A stretch of 12,075 nucleotides of DNA. Origin: Planctomycetaceae bacterium UBA6163. Lineage in GTDB: Bacteria; Planctomycetota; Planctomycetia; Pirellulales; Pirellulaceae. Below the pieces are notes generated by a model. It made no database searches and was not told where the DNA came from. It saw only the letters and a list, made by a program, of their open reading frames with translations. The translations under genes were made by a program, and so were the position numbers. The stretch spans positions 20,666 to 32,740 of the forward strand of contig DIUH01000243.1 of the NCBI GenBank assembly GCA_002428205.1, in the 5' to 3' direction. This document shows positions 1 through 6,077 of the stretch, piece by piece (within the stretch, counting starts at the first letter, position 1; each line of letters begins with the position of its first letter).

Positions 1-128
1 TCGGGGCCACGGTCGATATAGTCGCCTAAAAAGATCAGCGTATCGTCGCGCGTCGGTGCGATCTCATCAACAAGAGCTTGTAACGCCTTGCTGCAACCAT
101 GGATATCGCCAATCGCAAAGCGTCGCAT
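1..128 (-). CDS. Metallophosphoesterase (calcineurin-like Ser/Thr phosphatase), N-terminal fragment
   Basis: Only the first 42 codons are inside the window; the gene continues past the left edge. Translation from the ATG at 128 gives a beta strand, then GDIHG at residues 7-11, then GDYIDRGP at 35-42. These are the first two metal-binding blocks of calcineurin-type phosphoesterases (ligands Asp8, His10, Asp36). The spacing and the DYIDRGP block fit the bacterial PrpA/PrpE/ApaH-like group, which removes phosphate from phosphoproteins or from diadenosine tetraphosphate. The catalytic C-terminal half is not visible, so the substrate cannot be decided. The start lies 3 bp beyond the stop of the AlgH gene, so the two are very probably co-transcribed. 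Confidence 0.85.
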   Translation of the reverse strand, partial: MRRFAIGDIHGCSKALQALVDEIAPTRDDTLIFLGDYIDRGP

Positions 129-131
129 CGC

Positions 132-740
132 TCAATTCCACTGAGGGTCGCTGGATGGTGGCGTGCTGACGATATCGGCGATGATATCGCGCCCTAATTT
201 CTTGACGGCCAATTCCCACATCGTATCGTGGCAAGAAAAAATCACTTGCCAATCGGGCGGACCGACCAACCATCCGCCCTGTTCCAATTCACTGTCCAAC
301 TGGCCAGGCCCCCAACCGCTGTACTTGACCACAAACCGGGCTTGAACATCGGTGCGATCGACCAGCGAGATCAAATGATCGTCATCGGCCGTCACCCACA
401 ACGGACTCGATGCGATGGCGTTATGAAAGTCAGGGTGGTCGGGTGTGATGCCGAAGTCCAACACACTGGGGCCGCACGGTTCGCCCAGCCCCGATACCGT
501 GTGCAGCGCCATCAACGGCCCTTCGACCGGCCCACCGACATAGATCGGATCGTTGCGTTTGGGATTACGGCCGATCCGGTCGGCAAAGATTTCTTCCAGC
601 GTATGATTGGTTGGGCGATTAAGCACTAGTCCGAACGCACCTTGTTCGTCGTGGCGGATCATATAGATCACGCTGCGAAAAAAATTACCGTCGTTCAGAT
701 ACGGTGATGCGATCAGTAGTCGGCCCGAAATAAACTTCAT
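132..740 (-). CDS. YqgE/AlgH family protein (UPF0301/DUF179)
   Basis: 202 residues, close to the usual length of about 185-200 for this family. Visible family signatures are the N-terminal SGRLLIASP (residues 5-13), GLVLNRP at 37-43, YVGGPVEGP around 67-75, and the hallmark YSGWGPGQLDSELEQGGWL near 140-158. The protein is a soluble single-domain protein. It was named after a reported alginate regulator in Pseudomonas, but its biochemical role is not established. It starts at ATG 740. It is followed after 3 bp by the phosphoesterase gene and preceded by the KAS III gene with a 61-bp gap, so the three may form one transcription unit. Identity as a family member is very secure; function is unknown. 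Confidence 0.95.
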   Translation of the reverse strand: MKFISGRLLIASPYLNDGNFFRSVIYMIRHDEQGAFGLVLNRPTNHTLEEIFADRIGRNPKRNDPIYVGGPVEGPLMALHTVSGLGEPCGPSVLDFGITPDHPDFHNAIASSPLWVTADDDHLISLVDRTDVQARFVVKYSGWGPGQLDSELEQGGWLVGPPDWQVIFSCHDTMWELAVKKLGRDIIADIVSTPPSSDPQWN

Positions 741-787
741 CGCTGTAAATGCCCTGGCGTGAATTGCCGATCGGCCGATGTGGGCTC

Positions 788-803
788 AACCGTGGCAACG
801 GTT
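788..803 (-). other. Small hairpin at the end of the KAS III gene
   Basis: A perfect 6-bp inverted repeat (AACCGT and ACGGTT with a 4-nt loop) overlaps the stop codon of the KAS III gene and lies ahead of the AlgH gene in the direction of transcription. No T-run follows on the minus strand, so it is more likely an mRNA processing or attenuation structure, or chance, than a full terminator. Confidence 0.3.
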
Positions 804-1815
804 AAACTGCGACGTCGCGCCAAAGGCAACCCGCCCAAGAAAGTCCGACGCCAAACCCGACCAGCATATTAACCGAAGCGGACGACAATTCACCACGCCG
901 TCTCATCCGATCGATCAAAATCGGCAAGGTGCACGATACGGTATTGCCGACGTCCTCCATGTCGATCGGAATCCGTCCGGGTGCCAAGCCCATCCGTTCG
1001 GACATTTGTTCCAGCATTTTTCGTGTCGCCTGGTGCATCACGAACCGATCGATTTGATCGTGAGTCATCGATTGCGCTTCCAGAATCTCGTCGATCAACC
1101 GCGGAATCGCCTCGACCGTAAAGTTGATCAAGCTGGCACCGTCCATATAAAGCCGGCTTTTCCAGCGTTTGCGGTGCCTAGGGCGAATCGCGTCGGCCGC
1201 ACACCTTGCCCCGCCGTCGCCGACCAGCAACGTATCGGCACCGCTGCCATCGGTGCCGAACTGAAACCCCCACAAAGTTCGCTCCGGCGAAGCGGTGATC
1301 AGCGTCGCGGCCGCGGCGTCGCCGAAGATTGTCCGCAGACTGCGGTCGTCGGCGTCGATGTATTTGCTGTAGGTTTCCGCCGTGACCAGCAAAATATTCT
1401 TGGCCACGCCCGACCGGATCAGCCCCTCGGCTAGCGACAATCCGTAAACGTAACCGCTGCATCCGAGGTTAAAGTCGAGCGCCCCGCAACGTGTCGACAA
1501 CCCCAGCCGGTCCTGCATCAAACAACTGGTCGTCGGCAACGGGTAATCGGGCGTTTGTGTACAAAAGAGCAAGAAATCGATCTGTTTGCGATCGATATTT
1601 TCTTGCGTGATCAGCTTCTCGACCGCATGGACCGCCAAATCGCTGGCCGTTTCATTCTCTGCCGCGATATGCCGCTGTTTGATCCCCGTCTTTTCCTCGA
1701 TCTGGTCGATGTTCCATTCGGGGTGTTGCTGGCGCAGGTCGTCGTTCGTTTCCACCCGCTGAGGCAAATGGATCGCGATCGGTCCGATCGAAGCGAAGCA
1801 TTCGGGATTCGACAC
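802..1815 (-). CDS. 3-oxoacyl-ACP synthase III family protein (FabH-like)
   Basis: 337 residues, the normal length of a thiolase-fold KAS III. The catalytic triad is readable: Cys119 in NLGCSGYVYGL, His261 in VMHQATRKM and Asn291 in VGNTVSC. The C-terminal GFGVGLSW (320-327) is the glycine-rich closing strand. KAS III enzymes condense an acyl-CoA starter with malonyl-ACP at the start of fatty-acid synthesis; relatives make specialised acyl chains. Here His is followed by QAT rather than QAN, and GFGVGL replaces GFGGGL. The order of blocks resembles the FabH-like side group (3-oxoacyl-ACP synthase III family) as much as housekeeping FabH, so no gene symbol is given. The start is GTG at 1815; a TAG lies four codons upstream in frame, so no earlier start of note exists. 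The Shine-Dalgarno signal is weak. Confidence 0.9.
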   Translation of the reverse strand: MSNPECFASIGPIAIHLPQRVETNDDLRQQHPEWNIDQIEEKTGIKQRHIAAENETASDLAVHAVEKLITQENIDRKQIDFLLFCTQTPDYPLPTTSCLMQDRLGLSTRCGALDFNLGCSGYVYGLSLAEGLIRSGVAKNILLVTAETYSKYIDADDRSLRTIFGDAAAATLITASPERTLWGFQFGTDGSGADTLLVGDGGARCAADAIRPRHRKRWKSRLYMDGASLINFTVEAIPRLIDEILEAQSMTHDQIDRFVMHQATRKMLEQMSERMGLAPGRIPIDMEDVGNTVSCTLPILIDRMRRRGELSSASVNMLVGFGVGLSWAGCLWRDVAV

Positions 1816-2037
1816 GTCAGCGGCCTACTTATCGGTTAGAGGCGAAGTTTGCAAAATGTTTTGGATTAACAGTCGAGGCAAAAACGAGCGCGGCAGTGGC
1901 CGATTCTCCTACTCGCGTTTTCCCGGTCGACAGTATTTCTGGCTGCCGAAAATATCCTGCCCCAAGCCGATCCTGCCAAGGAGCCTACCAACGTCGACGC
2001 CTTTGGGGCAAGCGACACCAATAATTCAGCCGCCCGA
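1816..2037. other. Intergenic gap, probable promoter region of the KAS III-AlgH unit
   Basis: This 222-bp gap separates the esterase from the KAS III gene, both on the minus strand. It contains a long-loop inverted repeat (TGCCCCAA at 1958-1965 and TTGGGGCA at 2003-2010, 37-nt loop) that could help end the esterase transcript. No T-run follows. An AT-richer stretch near 1845-1880 would be the natural place for a promoter reading toward 1815, but I could not identify convincing -35 and -10 boxes. Confidence 0.3.
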
Positions 2038-2778
2038 TCACGAAGCGATTGCCTTCAGACGCACCGCGACTTCGCTAAGTGCCTCCATCGGGATCGTGTG
2101 CGGCCCATGGAAAGGGAGGAACTTCGCCGATTTGCAAGCATTTTCGATCAGTACATGCAGCGTCTGGGCGCTCGAAAACGGCAGGATCGGATCTTGGCGA
2201 CCGTGCGACTGGACGACATCAGTTTGCCGCAATCGCCCTGCTTCCAACTGCGCCAGCCACTTCGATTGGCAAACCAACGTGCCAGAAAATTGAACCAACA
2301 TCTCCGGCGGCGGCACATCGGACACCAGCGTCGTGTTCATCGTCAGCATCGCACCTTGGGAAAACCCGCCCAGCACGTATCGGCCGCTGCCGCCCAAATC
2401 GTCCAGCGATTGTGTGATCGTCGAGACCAGCATTTCGGTCGCCGTTTCGATCCCTGGCGGCGTTTTGTCGTGCAATTGGCTGAAGGCGGAAGCTTGGCTG
2501 GCGGCCAGCAGCGCCGCCATGTTGATCTCCCACCAAGCCCGTCCGCCATAGACCGCGATCTCAGGTGGTTGCAGTGGTGCGGCGGGGAAAATGAAGCGAA
2601 AATCGGCCGCCTGGTCGCCCAGAAAATCGATGAACACTTCCGCTAGCGACACCAGATCTTCGCCCGGTGCGCCGTAACCGTGGCACAAAATCACCGCGAC
2701 CTGCGCCTGGTCGCCATGCTCGATCACTCGACAATCGAGCTGTCCCACTTTTTCCGTTTTTGCCGCCCAACCGCTCAT
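2038..2778 (-). CDS. Alpha/beta hydrolase, carboxylesterase/phospholipase family
   Basis: 246 residues, an alpha/beta-hydrolase of the carboxylesterase/lysophospholipase (YpfH/EstB-like, phospholipase/carboxylesterase Pfam) type. Visible elements are the oxyanion-side CHGYGAPGEDL at 32-42, the nucleophile elbow GGFSQGA with Ser140, the acid Asp196 in SHGRQDPILPF, and the base His227 in HGPHTIP. The triad is therefore complete and the enzyme is expected to be active on short-chain or lysophospholipid esters. There is no signal peptide, so it is probably cytoplasmic. Its ATG at 2778 overlaps the TGA of the sigma-54 activator gene (ATGA, 2775-2778), which suggests translational coupling. The natural substrate cannot be told from sequence. 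Confidence 0.92.
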   Translation of the reverse strand: MSGWAAKTEKVGQLDCRVIEHGDQAQVAVILCHGYGAPGEDLVSLAEVFIDFLGDQAADFRFIFPAAPLQPPEIAVYGGRAWWEINMAALLAASQASAFSQLHDKTPPGIETATEMLVSTITQSLDDLGGSGRYVLGGFSQGAMLTMNTTLVSDVPPPEMLVQFSGTLVCQSKWLAQLEAGRLRQTDVVQSHGRQDPILPFSSAQTLHVLIENACKSAKFLPFHGPHTIPMEALSEVAVRLKAIAS

Positions 2779-4925
2779 TGATCTCTCGCCAGTATGTCCT
2801 GTCCGTTGTCCAAAGAATCGGTGTTCATACCGAGTTGGCGCATTTTGCGATACAGGTTTGATCGGTGCAGCCCCAAAGTCTCTGCCGCCGCGGTCATGTT
2901 TCCCCGTTGAGCTTGAATCGACGCGCGAATCAATTCGACTTGGAAATCGCGCGTCGCGTCGGCCAACGTCCCATGCAATGCGGCGAAAAATCCGCTAGCT
3001 GGCTGGCCATCACGGGACGCATCAACACCGGCACCGGGATGCAACCGATTGGCGGGCGATGGTGACGCAGCGGCCACAAAGGCGTTGCCAGGCGAGTCGA
3101 TCGGCCCCAGCCCCAAATCGCTCTCGGTCAAGACATTCGACTGAGCCAAATAGCTGGCCCGTTCCATCACGTTGCGAAGCTCGCGCACGTTGCCTGGCCA
3201 GCGATAATCGAGCATCGCTTGCTTGGCCGAAGCGGAAAACTCAGGCTGAGTGCGACCGATTTGTGCGGCAAATTGCTGCAGAAAATGATCGGCGAGCAAC
3301 AAAATGTCTTCGCCGCGCTGGCGCAGCGGCGGCAAGCGAAACGAGACCACGTTGAGCCGAAAGAACAGGTCTTCGCGAAATCGTTTCTCCGCGACCAAGT
3401 CGGGCAACGACTGATTCGTCGCGGCAATGATTCGCACGTCGACGGGAATCGGGGTCGAACCGCCGACGCGAACGACGATCTTCTCTTCCAAAACCCGCAA
3501 CAATTTCGCTTGGCCACCGGGGCTCATGTCGCCGATCTCGTCTAAAAACAGCGTCCCACCGCTGGCCAATTCGAACTTCCCGGGCCGCGCTTGGTGGGCA
3601 TCGGTAAACGCCCCGCGTTCGTGCCCAAAGAGTTCGCTTTCCAGCAACGATTCGACCAACGCCGCACAATTGACCGCGACAAACGGCTGGTCCCGTCTCT
3701 GGCTTTGGAAATGCAAACTGCGTGCGATCACTTCCTTGCCGGTCCCGTTCTCACCCAAAGCCAACACGGCTAATTCGGTCGGTGCGACTCGCGCGATCGT
3801 GTCTCGCAGGCTGCGAATCGCTGGCGATTGACCGATCACCTGGTAAGTCGACGCGGCGTCGTTGAGCAACCGATCGCGGGTCTGGGTCAATCGTTGACGA
3901 GTCTGCACGCCCAACAGCGCCGCTGTTGCGTGGCGGGCCAAGTCGGTCAATCGGGCGATGTCGCGGGCTGTGAAACCGGCGACCGCACCGTCGGTGTTGG
4001 TTCCTCTTTTGCGATCGCCGATTTTGTTGATCACCTCAAAAACGCCGACGATCTGGCCCGTGGGCGACTTCATCGGCACAGCGACCAGCGACCGGGTCAC
4101 GAACCGCAGTTTGCGATCGACGCTGCGGTTGACTTCCGATTCCGAATCGTCGCCCGCGGTCCAAGTTTGCGGCTGGCCGCTGCCGAGCACCGCGCCGACG
4201 ATCCCCGCATCGTCGTCGACTTCCAATTTGCCACCTTCGACGCCAAGGGCCGGTCGACCGACCAGCTTTCCACGACGTTTCTCCCACAAAAAAATACTGG
4301 CCCGTTCGGCCGACAACATTTCGGCCGCCGCCGCAGCGATCGCTTGCAACAGTTCATCAGTCGCTTCGATCGAAGACCAGCGGATCGAACAATCGAGCAG
4401 CCGTCGCAGGTGGCCCGCATCGTTGGTCGCCGACTCGATCGTAAAACTGGTTCGCATCAACACGGCCAGAACCCCAGCGACGCTCGCCAAATCATCGCCG
4501 CTGGGCGACCGGGCCGCGTGGATCGGTCGGACCACCAGCACACAGGGCCCCGAAAAATCGCCCCCCAGTGCATCGCCGTCGCCACGAAAAACAGCGATCG
4601 AGAGCAGATTGCCGTTTGCGACTGGCCGTGCCGACCGCGCACCAGCCGCTTCGACCGCATCGCCAACCAGCGCCAGCGTCTGGCCATCGGTTGCGATCGC
4701 CGACGACGCGGTAGCCGGCAACCAACGTGGCCCCGACTGGAAAAACAACTCCGCCGCTTCGCACCGCAAGGCCCGTCCAACCGTTGGCAACAGCTCCGCA
4801 ATCGATTCGACCATCGATTGGCCTGCGATTCCGCGACCCGCGAACGCGTTTTCGGCCAATTCGACCCACTTCGCCAAAATCACGGCGGTCACTTTCTCGG
4901 CGGCTGGGGACGGTTCAGGGCTCAT
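2775..4925 (-). CDS. GAF-domain sigma-54-dependent transcriptional activator (bacterial enhancer-binding protein)
   Basis: 716 residues from the ATG at 4925. A TTG at 4940 in the same frame would add five residues; I prefer the ATG because GAGA lies 9 nt upstream. Order of domains: N-terminal sensory region about 10-165, possibly a degenerate GAF; clear GAF domain about 176-340 with the FEVINK strand; AAA+ sigma-54 interaction domain about 362-600; Fis-type helix-turn-helix near 676-697. The AAA+ domain shows Walker A GENGTGKE at 391-398, the sigma-54 contact loop as GAFTDA at 438-443, Walker B TLFLDE at 458-463, and WPGNVREL at 576-583. Such proteins hydrolyse ATP to open sigma-54 promoters after a signal reaches the GAF domain. 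There is no receiver domain, so it probably senses a small molecule. It overlaps the esterase gene and is divergent from fabI, which has a sigma-54-like promoter. Confidence 0.93.
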   Translation of the reverse strand: MSPEPSPAAEKVTAVILAKWVELAENAFAGRGIAGQSMVESIAELLPTVGRALRCEAAELFFQSGPRWLPATASSAIATDGQTLALVGDAVEAAGARSARPVANGNLLSIAVFRGDGDALGGDFSGPCVLVVRPIHAARSPSGDDLASVAGVLAVLMRTSFTIESATNDAGHLRRLLDCSIRWSSIEATDELLQAIAAAAAEMLSAERASIFLWEKRRGKLVGRPALGVEGGKLEVDDDAGIVGAVLGSGQPQTWTAGDDSESEVNRSVDRKLRFVTRSLVAVPMKSPTGQIVGVFEVINKIGDRKRGTNTDGAVAGFTARDIARLTDLARHATAALLGVQTRQRLTQTRDRLLNDAASTYQVIGQSPAIRSLRDTIARVAPTELAVLALGENGTGKEVIARSLHFQSQRRDQPFVAVNCAALVESLLESELFGHERGAFTDAHQARPGKFELASGGTLFLDEIGDMSPGGQAKLLRVLEEKIVVRVGGSTPIPVDVRIIAATNQSLPDLVAEKRFREDLFFRLNVVSFRLPPLRQRGEDILLLADHFLQQFAAQIGRTQPEFSASAKQAMLDYRWPGNVRELRNVMERASYLAQSNVLTESDLGLGPIDSPGNAFVAAASPSPANRLHPGAGVDASRDGQPASGFFAALHGTLADATRDFQVELIRASIQAQRGNMTAAAETLGLHRSNLYRKMRQLGMNTDSLDNGQDILARDQ

Positions 4926-5011
4926 CGGGTCAGATCTCAAAAGGCGTCACGATTTTCGTGGGGACGTAGGCGGCAAAAGCAAATCCAACGGAGCGGTAAA
5001 TCATGTCGATT

Positions 5012-5026
5012 TGGCACCCCCTAAGC
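5012..5026 (+). promoter_or_regulatory. Candidate sigma-54 (-24/-12) promoter facing fabI
   Basis: The stretch has TGGCAC at 5012-5017, with GG at 5013-5014 and GC at 5025-5026. The exact 10-nt distance between GG and GC is the invariant feature of sigma-54 promoters. The -24 element matches the TGGCAC consensus fully, while the -12 element reads AAGC instead of TTGC. Transcription would start near 5037, leaving a leader of about 80 nt before the fabI ATG. The divergent gene encodes a sigma-54 activator, which raises the plausibility. Confidence 0.45.
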
Positions 5027-5120
5027 GGTACAGGAGGGAAATAGACGACTTGGCAACCGACACGCTATGCTGACCAGTCTACGCATTTCTCACACGGTAT
5101 TTCTCGTTCGGGTGGTTTTG

Positions 5121-5936
5121 ATGGATTTTAGCGGAAAAAAAGGGTTGATCCTTGGGGTGGCCAACGATCATTCGATCGCCTGGGCAATCGCCCAGCAGAT
5201 TATGGACGCTGGCGGCACATGCGGATTCACGCACTTGCCCGATCGCCCCGATGATGAACGCCAACGTAACCGTCGCCGCGTGTCGCAATTGACCGACCAT
5301 TATCCCAACGCAGCGTTCCTGATCCCGATGGACGCTCAAAGCGACGACGACATCAAAAGCGTCATGGCGACCACGGCCGAAAAGTTTGGCAAGATCGACT
5401 TCTTGCTGCACTCAATCGCTTTCGCCGACCGCGAGGACCTATCACGCGATACTGTCTTCACCAGTCGTGCCGGTTTCAAACTGGCGATGGACGTCAGCGT
5501 TTACACATTGATGGCCGTTACCGCCGCAGCCAAAGACTTGTTCAATCCTGGCGCAGCGATCGCGACGATGACCTACTTCGGCGGCGAGAAATGCGTTCCC
5601 GGATACAACGTGATGGGGATTTGCAAAGCGGCGCTGGAAGCGACCGTTCGATATCTAGCTTACGACATGGGACCGCAAGACGTTCGCGTCAATGCACTTT
5701 CGGCCGGACCGGTGCGAACGCTCGCAGGCCGCGCCGCAGGTGTCGAAGAAATGCTATCCATGTATGAACACATGGCTCCGCTGGGTCGCAACGTCAAGCA
5801 CGAAGAAGTCGGCCGCACCGGCGCGTTCTTGCTCAGCCCGGCCAGCAACGGCATCACCGGCGAAATCCTGCACGTCGACTGTGGCTACAACATCATGGGC
5901 AGCCCCGGTCGCTTGTTGGACAAGTTCCGACCGTAG
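5121..5936 (+). CDS. fabI: Enoyl-ACP reductase (NADH-type, FabI family)
   Basis: 271 residues from ATG 5121, matching the usual FabI length of about 260-270. The reading frame is open back to 5067, but family proteins begin with a short lead into the first strand, as MDFSGKKGLILGVAND does here, so 5121 is the better start. FabI performs the last reduction of each fatty-acid elongation cycle in the cytoplasm. It is a short-chain dehydrogenase-type Rossmann protein: cofactor loop GVANDHSIA at 12-20, LLHSIAFA at 95-102, first conserved Tyr152 in TYFGGEK, catalytic Tyr162 and Lys169 in GYNVMGICK, and SAGPVRTLA at 194-202. The position equivalent to E. coli Gly93, a triclosan-contact site, is Ala100, as in some Gram-positive FabI. 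The gene stands alone between a divergent regulator and its own terminator. Confidence 0.95.
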   Translation: MDFSGKKGLILGVANDHSIAWAIAQQIMDAGGTCGFTHLPDRPDDERQRNRRRVSQLTDHYPNAAFLIPMDAQSDDDIKSVMATTAEKFGKIDFLLHSIAFADREDLSRDTVFTSRAGFKLAMDVSVYTLMAVTAAAKDLFNPGAAIATMTYFGGEKCVPGYNVMGICKAALEATVRYLAYDMGPQDVRVNALSAGPVRTLAGRAAGVEEMLSMYEHMAPLGRNVKHEEVGRTGAFLLSPASNGITGEILHVDCGYNIMGSPGRLLDKFRP

Positions 5937-5969
5937 GCTTGCTAACGAATACTTACCGAGAATCTCATC

Positions 5970-6003
5970 ATGCCGTCTTCGCTCGATCGAGTGAAGACGG
6001 CAT
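5970..6003 (+). terminator. Rho-independent-type terminator after fabI
   Basis: An 11-bp perfect stem (5970-5980 with 5993-6003, ATGCCGTCTTC and its complement) extends through one G-T pair into the palindrome CTCGATCGAG at 5982-5991. Together this makes one very long hairpin. It is followed by TTCTGTT, a modest U-tract. It starts 34 bp after the fabI stop and separates fabI from the DUF1549 gene. Confidence 0.75.
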
Positions 6004-6077
6004 TTCTGTTAAACTGGGAGCTCAAACTATTCGACACGGAACAAGCGTAAAACGAGCCTCCCGACAGAAGACTTTCC

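Noticed and set aside
778..1434. Plus-strand 218-codon frame opposite the KAS III gene
   Set aside because: It is antisense to a gene with an intact catalytic triad and its translation has no recognisable motif.
1845..1885. Near-palindrome CAAAA-TG-TTTTG as an operator for the KAS III gene
   Set aside because: A 5-bp arm in an AT-richer stretch is easily chance, and no regulator or second copy supports it.
3828..5073. Two long plus-strand open frames (398 and 371 codons) opposite the sigma-54 activator gene
   Set aside because: They have Arg/Ser/Pro-rich, domain-free translations and lie fully antisense to a gene with complete AAA+, GAF and HTH motifs. High GC explains the open frames.
5067..5120. 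Extended FabI N-terminus starting at ATG 5067
   Set aside because: The extra 18 residues are hydrophobic and unlike FabI family proteins, which begin just before the first Rossmann strand. The ATG at 5121 fits the family length.
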